Below are positions 43,210 to 55,268 of a stretch of DNA of 64,000 nucleotides, in pieces. This DNA is from Butyrivibrio fibrisolvens 16/4 (GTDB lineage Bacteria; Bacillota; Clostridia; Lachnospirales; Lachnospiraceae), in contig FP929036.1 in assembly GCA_000209815.1 (NCBI GenBank), positions 1,745,906-1,809,905 on the forward strand. Reading direction: 5' to 3'. The stretch's first letter is position 1, and each line of letters starts with the position of its first letter. The position numbers were made by a program, and so were the translations under genes. The notes below the pieces were generated by a model, which was not told where the DNA came from, did no database searches, and saw nothing but the letters and a program-made list of their open reading frames with translations.

Positions 43210-46057
43210 TTAATCTGTAAACTCATTTTCTGAATTTGATACAGTATTTGCCTCACCATTCAATAATTCTTCTGTAGAAGAAACACCGAAGTAATAAGAC
43301 AAGATATCCTTAGAAACTGCAGCTGCATTATGTGATGTATAACCGTAGGCAATACGGGTAGCAATTGCAACCTCTGGATTATCATAAGGAGCAAAACCAA
43401 TAAATAAAGCGTGGTTAGGTCTGCTCTTTACCTGCTGTGCTGTACCAGTTTTACCACAAACCTGTACAGAGAAATTATTGAATGAAGAAAGTGATTCTAC
43501 TACCATTCTCATACCGTAATGAATAGCATCCCATTCTCCAGTATTTAAAACATCAACCTGATTTCTAAGTGTAGGTTTATAGCTTTCTAGAACATTTCCC
43601 TCTGAATCTCTAACACTATCTAAGAGTGTAAGATTATAGACATTTCCTCTGCTGGCAATTGCTGTAGCGTATCGAGCCAAGCCAACAGTAGTAAAGTTGT
43701 TATCTGACTGACCAATTGCAGCCATGACTGGGTACTCTGTTGCAATATGTGGCGAATTCTCTTCTATCTCGATTCCAGTAGTCTCATCGAGACCATAAAG
43801 AGAAGCATATTTAGTAATCTTCTCAATACCCTTAGCATCATCATATGCTCCATCGCCACCGGATAATCTCCAACCTACTTCGTAGAAGAAATAGTTACAA
43901 GAATCTCTGATAGCCTCGGAAACATTAATGCTACCGTGATTGCTAGGGTAAATCCAACATTTAGGATTGTTAGATACCTTAGTGTATTGACCCAAATCCA
44001 CAATTTCTGATGTGGTAGTAATAACATTTTCAGCAAGACCTGCAGTAGAACTAACAATCTTGAATGTAGAACCAGGAGCTGTTCTCTGCTGGGTCGCATA
44101 GTTATAAAGTGGATTTGCTGCACTATTTGTAAGATACGAATAGTAATCTGAATCAACTGAATTAGCCAGCTTATTATTGTCGTAACCAGGATAAGTAACC
44201 ATAGCAAGGACTTCGCCTGTTTTAGCATCCAAAATAACTGTGGAGCCAGAACAAGGATCCAATGCAAGCTGACCTGGAGTCAGTTCAAGATTCTTTATCT
44301 TTGAACGAATAAATTCGTATGGAGCAATTCTTCCACTAGTAAGTGCACTATATGTCTCTGGATCTTCTTTTAAAACACCCTGATCATACAAAATAGTACA
44401 AATCTGAGTACCAGAAATACCATCATCTAAAATAAGGTATTTATATATCAGACTCTGGAATGCTTTGTCTGTAGAAATATAATCCAGAGTATAATTAATC
44501 AAATCATTGAATAGCTCTTCTGTGTCTGCATATTTCGCTTCTGATTCGTATTTAGTAATATCAATCCAGTTCTGTTCAATGGCATATAAAAGATATTTAT
44601 TAACTGCCATATTCTCAGATGTCCAATTATTTTGGACCTCAGAGGAAGTATCGATTGCTGAAGAATCAAAAATTCCAAGACTCTTTAGCTTAGTAACAAT
44701 GAATGTGGAATATGCCTGATACTCCTTAGGCAAATCCTTATATATTACTTCATTTCCAACTGTAAGCTGAGATTTAAGTGTTGAAAGAACAATCTTTTGC
44801 TTTTGCTCATAGGCAGACAATACCGCCTTTTCAGTAGCACTTGCATTCTCATCATAGAAAGCAGTAGTATCGATGATTCCATTTGCAATCAACGAATTAT
44901 AAACATCATATATAGGAACTACTACATCCGAAGAAGAAGCATTTTCAGATGCGTGATATTCCTTAATATTAGCAATCTTTGAGTAAAGAATACCGGCGAT
45001 TTCCTGCTCCAAAAGTGTATAGGCAGCCTTCTGTAAATCCATATCTATAGATAGATATACATCGTTTCCAGAAACAGCTGCTGTATAATCTCCCTCGGCA
45101 ATAGTGTTACCCACACTATCAACGAATAAAGTAGATTTACCTTTTGTACCTGAGAGGTAATCATTCATGTATTTTTCAATACCTGATTTACCTACAATAT
45201 CAGTAGCCTCAACATTATCATCTTTAGCTGAGCGCTCTTTATATTCGTCTGTTGAAATCTGGCCAGTATAACCAATAATATGAGCGAAATATTCACTATT
45301 AGCATAGCGACGAAGTGATTTCTGCTCGATGGCAACACCTGTAAGCTCATTTACATTCTCTTCTATATATGCAACAGATTCTTCTGATACATCTGATGCA
45401 ATAACAGTAGAGATGTATTTCTGATATGAATTCTGGCCCATATTATATCTAACTACCATAATTTCATATCTAAGCTTTTTATTAAATTCATCGGAGATAT
45501 TGTAAACTCTCTCACCCTCAAGGTAATTTATAATATCATCCGCTGTAGCAGTTGCCTCATCAAGTCCTAGCTTTTCATTGTATTCAAGATCATCTATGCT
45601 GGTCTTTCCAAATACATCAGCCCTAAAACGCTGAAGGGAGCTGCCCGAAAGCATAAATTGATAAGCCCCTGAGGAATCAATATAAATTGGGAAATTATTA
45701 TCTATATTATCCCCATTCGCTTCCAGCTTTGTAATTATTTCAGCAATTTCAGCATTAAGAGATTGACTCTTTTCTTTTTGCTGGCATATGAACCATTATC
45801 CTGGATGGTAACTGCATAAACTAATTCGTTATAAGCTAAAAGATTTCCATTGCGATCGTAAATATTACCTCTGGTTGCAGGAATAGTCTCTGTTTTTTCA
45901 AGTTTCAAATTATAGTTGTCCTGATATTCGCTTCCATTGATAATCTGCAAATAAAAAGACGTGAAATAAGGATAGCGGCAAAAACACCCATTACCACCGA
46001 TACCACGCGAATACGTGAAGAAAATGCATTTACAAAAAAGTCCTTAATAATTTCCAA
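43210..46057 (-). CDS. mrdA: Penicillin-binding protein 2, elongation transpeptidase (two frameshifts)
   Basis: About 949 residues with one N-terminal membrane helix (VVSVVMGVFAAILISRLF), a dimerisation domain (ATRGNIYDRNGNLLAYNE) and the transpeptidase with SxxK in APGSTFKIVSS, SxN in DSCNYFF and KTG in CGKTGTAQQV. One T is missing near 45960 and one A near 45772; with both, the three pieces form one protein. The start is TTG 46057, inside the end of mreD, after AAAGGT. A long insert between the domains, with many Ser and Tyr residues, is common in Lachnospiraceae. Partner of RodA. Confidence 0.9.
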
Positions 46058-46586
46058 TTCTATCAGAACCTTTCTTCTCTAATTTTTCTAGCCAGTTATT
46101 TATACGTAAAATAATGTAATAAACAAATATTGATACTAACAGGGTATAAACAACCTCAGGGAATATGATATTTATTAAATAAAAACAAAATCACGCTGAG
46201 ATTTAAATGCATATAGAGCTAGAAACGAAAAAACTCCATATACAAAATCACTGGTGCCTATAAGAATCATAGGAAGTCTTAAATCATCACCAAAGAACTG
46301 CTTTTTAAAAAGGCCGTTAAGAAGACCTATATACATATAAACAAGGGCATAGAAGCCAAATAATGTTCCGGAGAATATATCTAGCAACAGCCCTGTAAAA
46401 AATCCTATTAGTATACCGTGTCGTCTTCCTTTCATAAATCCATAAGTAGCAACCACACAAATAAGAATATTGGGAGTGACACCTGCTAATCTATAGCGGG
46501 AAAAATACTTGTTTGAAGTAAAAGCAAACATAAATAATAAGTGCAATTACCAATATTTTCTTTAAATATTGTTTAAAATTACTCAC
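46044..46586 (-). CDS. mreD: Rod shape-determining protein MreD (two frameshifts)
   Basis: About 181 residues, five to six membrane helices: TPNILICVVATYGFMKGRRHG is the MreD core, then LLLDIFSGTLFGFYALVYMYIG. The start is GTG 46586 within the last codons of mreC. One T missing near 46530 links the N-terminal helix (LVIALIIF) and one near 46186 restores the last helix and the tail to a stop at 46044. It helps to place the elongation machinery with MreC. Confidence 0.87.
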
Positions 46587-47441
46587 TCTTGTATGACTCC
46601 TTTAGCTGCTTAATAACAAGTACCTCTGATAAATGTTTGAAATCTACAACAGGAGTTATAGTACCTGATTTTGACAAATCATTTTCATCTTTATTGACCT
46701 CAGAAACATATCCAATCAATAATCCTGGTACATATTTATCAGAAATATTTGATGTAACAACTACATCACCAATTGCAACTTTATCTTCACTATCATCAAG
46801 GTTTGAAAAATTGATAAGATTGCTAGCTGTCATATTTTCCAATGAACCAGAAACGATGCAATTGTCCTCTGTTGATGAAATGGTTGCACTGACATTAGAA
46901 GTATCATCTATGATAGAACGTACCACTGCATAGGAATCTCCAACTGAAGAAACTATGCCAACCAAACCACCATCAGCGATAACATTCATGTTTACCTTGA
47001 TTCCATCATCAGAACCTTTGTCGATAGTAAAGGTATTGAACCAGTTTGAAGTACTCTTACCAATTATACGAGCACCAGTAGTGTCGTAATCGTAATAACT
47101 CTGATCCAATTCATATAATTTTTGGAGCTCATCTAACTCATCTAGTTTAAGCTCCATGTTACTAATCTTTGCATTAAGCTCCTCTACCTGAGCCTGAAGC
47201 GCCTCGTTCTCAGCAACAAGCTCTTTTCTGGTCTTAGTATCTGCAGAAGAAATAGCAATAGTACTTCCAATGTAATCGATACCCTTTTGCATTGGAATAA
47301 AAATATGGTTTGCTACCGTCTCAAGCGGACCACCGGAAAACCGGTAGAATAGCTTAAAAATAAAAGCATTATACAAATAATAGATAAAATGGTGAGCAAA
47401 TATTTACTTGGAATACCACCATTCGCTTTTCTTTGTCTCAT
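46579..47441 (-). CDS. mreC: Rod shape-determining protein MreC (frameshifted)
   Basis: About 287 residues: a basic N-terminus (MRQRKANGGIPSKYLL), one membrane helix, a coiled coil (ELVAENEALQAQVEELNAKI) and the double beta-barrel domain (GLVGIVSSVGDSYAVVRSII). One T missing near 47338 joins STGFSGGPLETVANHIF; without it only 46579-47376 is open. It scaffolds PBP2 and MreB outside the membrane. It lies between mreB and mreD. Confidence 0.9.
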
Positions 47442-47453
47442 ACTACCTCTGTA

Positions 47454-48467
47454 TTATTTGAAAATTCTAGTTTTCATGCTGTATCCATACTGCTTGTATT
47501 TGCTGTCAGTAAGAACCTGACCAAGTCCGCGAACACAAGATTCCTGAGGATCCTCAAAAGCATTAACCTTGATGTTTGTAACCTCAGAGAATAAATCATT
47601 AATCTGATAAAGCTTTGATGTACCACCTGTAAGATATATTCCAGAATGAACTATATCTTTTGCAAGTTCTGGTGGAACCTTCTCGAGAATAAGCTTTACA
47701 TTAGTGCAAAGGCTCTCTAAATCAGCCTGAATAGCCTTATAAATAATGTCGCTTTCGATTTCCATCTCGATTGGAAGACCGCTTACAACATCACGACCAA
47801 CAACTGTAAGCTTCTCTCCTCTACCTTCAAGAGCTGAACCAATTTCTTCCTTAAGCTGCTTAGCAGTCTTCTGGCCAATAACAAGATTATAATTTCTCTT
47901 AAGGTATGTAACTATTGATTCGTCTATTTGATTACCTCCAAATGGAAGAAGCTCTGAAAGAACAAGACCACCAAGAGAAATAACTGAAATTTCAGTAGTA
48001 TCTGCTCCGAGATCTACCACCATAACACCTGTAGGCTCAGAAACATCTAACCCAAGACCAATAGCGCTGGCGATAGGCTTCTCGCAAACCTTTATAGAAT
48101 GTGGCTTATTCTTTGATTTGCTGAACAAATCAGAGAAAGCCTTTTTTTCAACCTCTGTAATATCTGTAGGTACGGCAACAACAATATCCGAACCCTTAAT
48201 CTTTCCCTTTAAATCCTTTTCAAGAACTTCAAAAAGCATTGTCTGCATATTATCAAAATCTGCAATAACACCTGAAACAATAGGGAATGAAACATCGATT
48301 GTATCTGGTGCCTTTTCATACATTGAATATGCACTATCACCATAAGAATACATCTGATTCTTATTAACAATAGCAATTGTATTTTTAATATTTAATATTT
48401 GACTATTAGAACCACTGAAAATCTTGAGATTTTGTGTTCCTATATCAATACCGAATGAACCTGGCAT
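47454..48467 (-). CDS. mreB: Rod shape-determining protein MreB
   Basis: 337 residues of the bacterial actin family: phosphate 1 loop FGIDIGTQNLKI, phosphate 2 VMVVDLGADTTEISVISLGG, and the adenosine motif SGIYLTGGTSKL. It forms filaments that guide cell-wall synthesis along the cylinder. The frame is whole. GGAGG precedes the ATG. It heads the mreBCD-mrdA-minC-rodA group. Confidence 0.92.
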   Translation of the reverse strand: MPGSFGIDIGTQNLKIFSGSNSQILNIKNTIAIVNKNQMYSYGDSAYSMYEKAPDTIDVSFPIVSGVIADFDNMQTMLFEVLEKDLKGKIKGSDIVVAVPTDITEVEKKAFSDLFSKSKNKPHSIKVCEKPIASAIGLGLDVSEPTGVMVVDLGADTTEISVISLGGLVLSELLPFGGNQIDESIVTYLKRNYNLVIGQKTAKQLKEEIGSALEGRGEKLTVVGRDVVSGLPIEMEIESDIIYKAIQADLESLCTNVKLILEKVPPELAKDIVHSGIYLTGGTSKLYQINDLFSEVTNIKVNAFEDPQESCVRGLGQVLTDSKYKQYGYSMKTRIFK

Positions 48468-48518
48468 AACTTTCCTCCAAACTAGTTTTAGTAAAAAACT
48501 CCATAATCAATAAAAATT

Positions 48519-49805
48519 TTAGCACAGTTGACTAGGGTTCACAAGGTTGCTGTCCACAAGTTTTTGTAGTGATTTAAGGATTCCAAGCTTAGCGTGATTC
48601 CAGGTTAAACCACCCTGGAAAAAGGCTGTGTAAGGTGCTCTAAGTGGACCATCTGCTGAAAGCTCTATAGAAGAACCCTGAACGAAAGCGCCAGCCGCCA
48701 TAATGACCTGGCTGTCATAGCCTGGCATATCCCAAGGCTCTGGTGTTACATATGAATCTACTGGTGCAGCAGCCTGAATTCCCTCGCAAAAAGCAATAAG
48801 ACCTTCTGGCTTAAGGAATGTAACGGCCTGAATAATATCAAAACGAGGCTCTGTAGCATTTGGCACACAAAGGAAGCCAAGTCTTTCGTATACATTAGCA
48901 GCAAATATAGCGCCCTTTAAAGCACCAGCAACTACTGTTGGAGCAAGGAAAAATCCCTGATAGAATGACTGCATAATACCAAGTGATGCTCCTACTTCCT
49001 TTCCAAGACCTGGGGAAGTAAGTCTGTGAGCTGCATTCTCAACGCAAGACTTTGTACCAACAATATAACCACCAATAGGTGCAAGTCCGCCACCTGGATT
49101 TTTAATAAGTGAACCAACGCACATATCAGCTCCTACTTCTGTAGGCTCGATCTTCTCAACAAACTCTCCGTAGCAATTATCAACCATACAGATAATGTCC
49201 GGCTTTATTCCCTTAATAAAGGAAATAAGCTCGCCTATAGCCTCAACAGAAAGTGTAGGACGATTTGCATAGCCCTTGGAACGCTGAATTGTAACGAGCT
49301 TTGTACGTTCATTAATAGCGGCCTTGATTCCTTCATAATCAAATCCGCCATCCTCAAGTAAATCAACCTGAGCGTAAGTAATGCCGTATTCTGCAAGCGA
49401 ACCATTTGAAGGACGAATTCCTATAACCTCTTCTAGAGTATCATATGGCTTGCCAACTGGAGATAATAGCTCATCTCCTGGGCGAAGATTACTCATAAGA
49501 GCAAGTGCAAGGGCATGTGTACCACATGTAATCTGTGGACGAACCAAAGCATCCTCAGTCTTGAAAACAGATGCATATACCTTTTCAAGTGTATCTCTTC
49601 CTACATCATCATAACCATATCCAGTAGATGTATTAAAGCATTCTGCAGCAACTCTATGCTCCTGCATGGCCTTAAGAACCTTGAGCTGATTATACTCTGC
49701 CACTTCATCAATTTCTTTGAAACGAGCTTCCAAATCCTTGATTACAGAAGCGCCATAATTGAAAACTTCATTTGAAATTCCAAAATCTTTATAAATGTTT
49801 AACAC
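48519..49805 (-). CDS. Methionine gamma-lyase family protein (aluminium-resistance type)
   Basis: 428 residues of fold-type I PLP enzyme: FNTSTGYGYDDVGRDTLEKV, ITCGTHALALALMSNLRPGD, MVDNCYGEF and the PLP Lys in VGSLIKNPGGGLAPIGGY. Relatives are called YnbB or aluminium resistance protein; they are thought to cleave sulfur amino acids, which is unproven for this branch. It follows miaA with one base between and is in the miaA-ynbB order known from Bacillus. Confidence 0.88.
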   Translation of the reverse strand: MLNIYKDFGISNEVFNYGASVIKDLEARFKEIDEVAEYNQLKVLKAMQEHRVAAECFNTSTGYGYDDVGRDTLEKVYASVFKTEDALVRPQITCGTHALALALMSNLRPGDELLSPVGKPYDTLEEVIGIRPSNGSLAEYGITYAQVDLLEDGGFDYEGIKAAINERTKLVTIQRSKGYANRPTLSVEAIGELISFIKGIKPDIICMVDNCYGEFVEKIEPTEVGADMCVGSLIKNPGGGLAPIGGYIVGTKSCVENAAHRLTSPGLGKEVGASLGIMQSFYQGFFLAPTVVAGALKGAIFAANVYERLGFLCVPNATEPRFDIIQAVTFLKPEGLIAFCEGIQAAAPVDSYVTPEPWDMPGYDSQVIMAAGAFVQGSSIELSADGPLRAPYTAFFQGGLTWNHAKLGILKSLQKLVDSNLVNPSQLC

Positions 49806-49806
49806 C

Positions 49807-50745
49807 TTATATAATTCCTTTCTCTTTTAAGGTAAGTAAAATTTTATCTAAAAGCTGTTGCTCTGTTTTAAGCTCTGTTTTATCAAGCCACACAACTTCT
49901 TTTTCTCTTCTAAACCATGTTAACTGTCGTTTTGCATAGTTTCTAGAATTCTTCTTGATAAGCTCCAAGGCATCTTCTATGGACATATTTCCATTTAGGC
50001 TGGAAATGATTTCTTTATAACCTATTCCATCCATAGATGTCATTCCAGGTTTGCAGCCTTCATTCAAGAGGGACTTAACCTCTTCGACAAGACCAGCCTC
50101 AGCCATCTTATCTACTCTTAAATCTATGCGATTATACAACAATTCTCTATCATCATTTAATACAAAATATGCAAAATTATAGGGACTAATTCTGTCTCTT
50201 TCACGTTTGTTATGGACTGAAAACTTTTCTCCAGTTTGTTTATAGTATTCCAACGCCCTAATAACACGTTTTCTATTGTTTGCAGGAATACTTTCAGCTG
50301 ACTCCGAATCCACCTGTCTAAGCTTTTCTAAAAGTGCCTCATTACCATTTTCATCAGCAAACTTTTCCAACGAATCTCTATAGCCGTAATCAATATCCTG
50401 TTCGGCAAATTGTATATCATATAAGATTGCCTGAATGTAAAAGCCTGTACCACCGCAAATAATAGGTATTTTGCCTTTATTATAGATTTCCTCCATGGCA
50501 GCCAGTACCATTTCCTTAAAGCGTACAACATGGAAATCTTCCTGAGGTTCAATAACATCAATCAAATAATGAGTAACACCATCCATCTCCTCAGGCATTA
50601 TTTTGGCGGTGCCTATTTCCATTCTCTTATATACCTGCATGCAATCAGCAGAAATAATCTCGCCATTTATAGCCTTGGCGAGATTAATAGAAAGTGAAGT
50701 TTTACCAACTGCAGTTGGACCTGTAAGAACAACTAAATTTTTCAT
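49807..50745 (-). CDS. miaA: tRNA dimethylallyltransferase
   Basis: 312 residues: the P-loop GPTAVGKTSLSINLA, SADCMQVYKRMEIGTAK, the IGGTGFYI-like ICGGTGFYIQAILYD, and the zinc-finger-like end KRQLTWFRREKEVVWLDK. It adds an isoprenyl group to A37 of tRNAs that read U-starting codons. It sits one base after mutL, the usual mutS-mutL-miaA series. Confidence 0.93.
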   Translation of the reverse strand: MKNLVVLTGPTAVGKTSLSINLAKAINGEIISADCMQVYKRMEIGTAKIMPEEMDGVTHYLIDVIEPQEDFHVVRFKEMVLAAMEEIYNKGKIPIICGGTGFYIQAILYDIQFAEQDIDYGYRDSLEKFADENGNEALLEKLRQVDSESAESIPANNRKRVIRALEYYKQTGEKFSVHNKRERDRISPYNFAYFVLNDDRELLYNRIDLRVDKMAEAGLVEEVKSLLNEGCKPGMTSMDGIGYKEIISSLNGNMSIEDALELIKKNSRNYAKRQLTWFRREKEVVWLDKTELKTEQQLLDKILLTLKEKGII

Positions 50746-52643
50746 TAAATTATCCTTTTAAACTTTTTACCTAGCTCGTATTCAGAAAATGAAATCATTG
50801 TTGGTCTTCCATGCGGACAATGATAAGGATTTTCCAATTCAAGCAAGTCGTCTATAAGTGTTTTTATTTCTGGAATTGACAGCCTGTTATTTCCTTTTAC
50901 TGCTGCTTTACAGCTCATAGAAGCCACCCTTTCAATAATCATATCAAAGGAATCGCTGGCCTTGTATGATTGGCAGTCAGCCAAAACCTCTAAGAAAAAT
51001 GCCTTGGGGTCCAGATTCAAAAGATTTCCTGGAATGCCGTTAATAGCAAGCTCATTTCCACCAAAGGATTCCACTCTGTAGCCCAGCTTTTCAAAGGCTT
51101 CCCTGTAATTTTCAAATAAAAGAACATCCTGTGGTGATAAAGAAACAATAACAGGAGGGCTAATCATTTGAGAAGTCATCTGATTGTTTTTTAGACGCGC
51201 CATAGTCTTCTCAAATAAAACCTTTTCGTGGGCGGCATGTTGGTCAATTATGTACATATTTTTGTCGTACTCAACAATCCAATATGTATCAAAAACCTGA
51301 CCAATTATCTTATGTTCCTTTACAGCCTCCTTATTAAGAAAGCTGATTTGCTCGTATTTTTCTCCGCCCCTGTTTTTCTCAGCAAACTTTTTCTCATAAG
51401 GAGTATCATTATGTATTTGTGCGGTAATAGACTGCTTAATTCTCTCTAATCTATCCTTCTCAAAAGGCTCAGGAGTCTTAACTGGCTTTGGAGGAATTAC
51501 CTCTGATGAAGTGGCACTAACCTGAGCAGGAATACTTTGATAATTTGTCTCTGGCTTTACTTCAGCCTCAACAGGTACTGTAGATACAGTAGGCTGCTGA
51601 ATAATAGGCGCTTGTTTTATAGTAGGTTCATCTATATGTGTCTCTAAAACATCCTCTCTTCTACGAAGACGCTGATTAATTGTTTTAGTAAGAAGCTGAC
51701 AAACCTCTGATTCATTTTCAAATCTAACTTCCTGCTTAGTAGGATGAACGTTAACATCAACAGCAGAATCCGTAAATGCGATATTTATAACAAAGAACGG
51801 ATACTGATGTCCCATCAAAAAGCCGTAGTAACCTTCCTCACAAGCCCTGGAAAGATTATTGCTTTTAATATATCTGCTATTTACAAAGAAATGTTCAAAG
51901 GCTCTATTACCTCTGGCAATAACTGATTGACCAATAAAGCCAGTAATAGATACTTTTTCATCTACATATTCTATATCCAAAACATTAGATGCAATCTGGC
52001 GACCATAAATCTGATAAATAGTATCAGACAATGTGCCATTGCCAGAAGTCATAAGTTTTTCCTTGCCATTAACAAGAAACTTAAATGATATCTCAGGATG
52101 AGAAAGAGCCAAATGCTCTACCACATCAAAGACATAGCTTCCCTCTGTACTTTCGGATTTTAAAAACTTCTTCCTGGCAGGTGTATTGTAAAAAAGCTGT
52201 CTAACAATAAATGTAGTGCCATCAGGCGCGCCTACATCTGTTAGAGAGATTTCCTTGGCGCCCTCAATAATATAGCTGGCACCTAAAAGTGAATCCTTAG
52301 TCTTCGTAATAAGCTCCACCTTGGAAACAGCTGAAATACTAGAAAGAGCCTCTCCTCTAAACCCAAGTGAACGAACATTATCCAAATCCACTGCTGAAGA
52401 AATTTTTGAGGTGGAATGTCTAAGGAATGCAATCTGAATCTGATCTTTGTCTATTCCAGAACCATTATCGGTTATACGAAGATACTCTATTCCGCCACCT
52501 TTAATTTCCACTGATATGGCAGTAGCACCAGCATCAATACTGTTTTCAATAAGCTCCTTTGCAACAGAAGCTGGACGCTCTACCACTTCACCAGCAGCAA
52601 TCTTATCTATTGTTTCCTGACTAAGTAAATTAATTTTTCCCAT
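50745..52643 (-). CDS. mutL: DNA mismatch repair protein MutL
   Basis: 632 residues: the GHKL ATPase (IAAGEVVERPASVAKELIEN, DNGSGIDKDQI, GFRGEALSSI), a Pro/Thr-rich linker and the C-terminal dimerisation/endonuclease domain with DQHAAHEKVLFE (the DQHAxxExxxxE nick motif) and CPHGRPT. It cuts and coordinates repair after MutS finds a mismatch. It touches mutS and miaA at one base. Confidence 0.94.
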   Translation of the reverse strand: MGKINLLSQETIDKIAAGEVVERPASVAKELIENSIDAGATAISVEIKGGGIEYLRITDNGSGIDKDQIQIAFLRHSTSKISSAVDLDNVRSLGFRGEALSSISAVSKVELITKTKDSLLGASYIIEGAKEISLTDVGAPDGTTFIVRQLFYNTPARKKFLKSESTEGSYVFDVVEHLALSHPEISFKFLVNGKEKLMTSGNGTLSDTIYQIYGRQIASNVLDIEYVDEKVSITGFIGQSVIARGNRAFEHFFVNSRYIKSNNLSRACEEGYYGFLMGHQYPFFVINIAFTDSAVDVNVHPTKQEVRFENESEVCQLLTKTINQRLRRREDVLETHIDEPTIKQAPIIQQPTVSTVPVEAEVKPETNYQSIPAQVSATSSEVIPPKPVKTPEPFEKDRLERIKQSITAQIHNDTPYEKKFAEKNRGGEKYEQISFLNKEAVKEHKIIGQVFDTYWIVEYDKNMYIIDQHAAHEKVLFEKTMARLKNNQMTSQMISPPVIVSLSPQDVLLFENYREAFEKLGYRVESFGGNELAINGIPGNLLNLDPKAFFLEVLADCQSYKASDSFDMIIERVASMSCKAAVKGNNRLSIPEIKTLIDDLLELENPYHCPHGRPTMISFSEYELGKKFKRII

Positions 52644-55251
52644 TATTCATTAACCTTATTGTGAAACTCAAATAATATGTTCATAGCCTCAAGCGGAGTG
52701 ATTTTTGTAACATCAAGCTCCTTTAATCCTGCTATTATCTCACCTTCATTTTCTGATATGGTTACCCCTTCAAGAGATTTTAATTTCTCTTCTACCTGTT
52801 CCCTTATGGAAATTCTATCGGAAACAGCCGCTATATCATTCTCATTTAAAGAATTTACAATTGTTCTAGCCCTTGAAAGTACCTCCTCTGGAAGGCCTGC
52901 AAGCCTAGCTACCTGAATACCATAGCTCTGGTCTGCTCCACCTGGAATAATTTTTCTAAGGAATATAATATCCTCTCCCAATTCCTGAACAGCTATACAG
53001 TAATTATGCACACCCTTTATCTGTCCCTCAAGCTCTGTAAGCTCATGATAATGGGTAGCAAATAGAGTCTTGGCACCAATTTTGTATGCAATATGTTCTA
53101 CTACGGACCAGGCAATAGAAAGACCATCATAAGTAGATGTACCACGACCTATCTCATCTAAAATCAAAAGTGATTTATTTGTAGCATTATGTAGAATATT
53201 AGCTACTTCATTCATCTCTACCATAAATGTAGATTGTCCGGTAGATAAATCATCGCTGGCTCCGACTCTAGTGAAAATTCTATCTACCACTCCAATTTGA
53301 GCGGATGATGCTGGAACGAAGCTTCCTATCTGAGCCATTAAAACTATAAGTGCAACCTGGCGCATATAGGTTGATTTTCCGGCCATATTAGGACCAGTGA
53401 TAATTGCAATTGTTCTGGAATCCAAATCAAGCTGACAATCATTAGAAATAAATTGATCAGCATTAATCATCTGCTCTACAACAGGATGACGACCGTCCTT
53501 AATATCAATGATTCCTCTATTATCAATGATTGGTCGAACATAATGATTTTTCTCAGCAACAACGGCAAGAGAAATCATGGCATCTAAAAGGGCTATTGCC
53601 TTTGCTGTAATCTGAATTCTATCTACATTAGATGCTATTGTATCCCTGACGGTTTTAAAATATTCATACTCTAAGGTATTAAGCCTATCCTCAGCACCCA
53701 AAATACTATCCTCTAATTCCTTTAATTCCGGAGTGTAGTATCTTTCAGCATTTGCTAAAGTCTGCTTTCTAACATAGTAATCAGGAACTAAATCCTTGTA
53801 GGAATTTGTGACCTCCAAATAAAATCCAAATACCTTATTGAACTTGATTTTAAGGTTCTTTATACCAGTCTTATCTCTTTCCTTTGCCTCAAGCTCTGCA
53901 AGCCATTGCTTGCCATCAACCTTGGCTCTGCGAAGACGATCCACCTCTTCATTAAATCCAGTCTTTATAATATCTCCATCTCTTGAAGAAATAGGAGGTT
54001 CCTCGTCAATAGCAGCATCAATAAGCTCATACAAATCCTTCATATCATCGATATTAGCATTTGTATCATCCAGGAGATGACAATGAAAGCTTGCAAGTAA
54101 TGTCTTAATAGGACTAAGCATTCCAATAGACTGTTTAAAAGCAATCAAATCTCGAGGATTAGCTGACTGATATGTGATTTTAGTAATAAGACGCTCCAAA
54201 TCATATACAGAAGAAAGATATTCTCTAAGCTCCTCTCTATCAATCAAAGATTCATTAAGCTCTGATATAGCATCCTGACGTCTGATTATTTCATCTACAG
54301 AAAGAAGTGGCTGCTCCACGAAGCTTTTAAGCTGTCTTGCCCCCATTGCTGTTTTTGTCTTGTCTAAAACCCAAAGAAGTGAGCCTCTCTTTTGCTTGTC
54401 TCGCATGGTCTCAGTAAGCTCAAGATTTCTTCTTGTGGAATTATCAAGAAGCATATATTTTCCATCAGTATATGGAGTAATATGTGTCAAATGAGCAAGC
54501 TCTGTTTTTTGAGTATCCTTTAGGTAGCTAAGCAGAGCACCTGCAGCAACTCGACCAAAAGGAAACTCCATAAGGCCAAGCCCTTCGAGAGAATGGGCAT
54601 GGAAATGATTAAGAATTTCTCTTGTGGAAAGAGTCTCATCAAAGAAGGAATCATCAAGCTGAGAAAGAGCACTTTCAAGCTTTTGAGAAACCTCTGTAAT
54701 ATCTATACCTGATTCAAAAATAGATTTTGAATAAATAATCTCTGCTGGATTGAATCTAAAAAGCTCATCCAAAAGCTTTCTAACATTATCAACCTCTGTA
54801 AGATAAAAATCTGCTGTAGAAATATCGCAGGAACTAACACCAAAGACACCACGATTATAAAAGATAGACATAATATAATTATTGCTGCCCTCTTCTAGTG
54901 CCATCTGATCAATATTGGTTCCTGGTGTAACTACTCTGATGACTTCGCGCTTAACAAGTCCCTTTGCTTCCTTAGGGTCTTCCACCTGCTCACAGATTGC
55001 TACTTTGTAGCCTCGTGATACTAATCTATTAATGTAAGTATCAGCTGCATGAAAAGGAACTCCACACATAGGAGCACGCTCTTCCATACCGCAGGACTTT
55101 CCTGTAAGAGTAAGCTCTAATTCTCTTGAGGCTGTTTTTGCATCCTCAAAAACATCTCGTAAAAGTCACCTAATCTGTAAAATAAAATACAATCTTCATA
55201 TTCTGATTTAGTTTTTAAATACTCCTGCATCATTGGAGTGTATTCTGCCAC
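52643..55251 (-). CDS. mutS: DNA mismatch repair protein MutS (frameshifted near the N-terminus)
   Basis: About 870 residues. The N-terminal mismatch-reading motif FYEMF lies at the frameshift: one T is missing near 55152, and its return joins [20 protein letters not shown] and [17 protein letters not shown] to [16 protein letters not shown]. The ATPase has [13 protein letters not shown], the Walker [13 protein letters not shown] and FATHYHEL. The start is GTG 55251 (GGGA upstream). The Phe-Glu wedge is intact once corrected. Confidence 0.93.
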
Positions 55252-55268
55252 AATTATTCCCACCTATT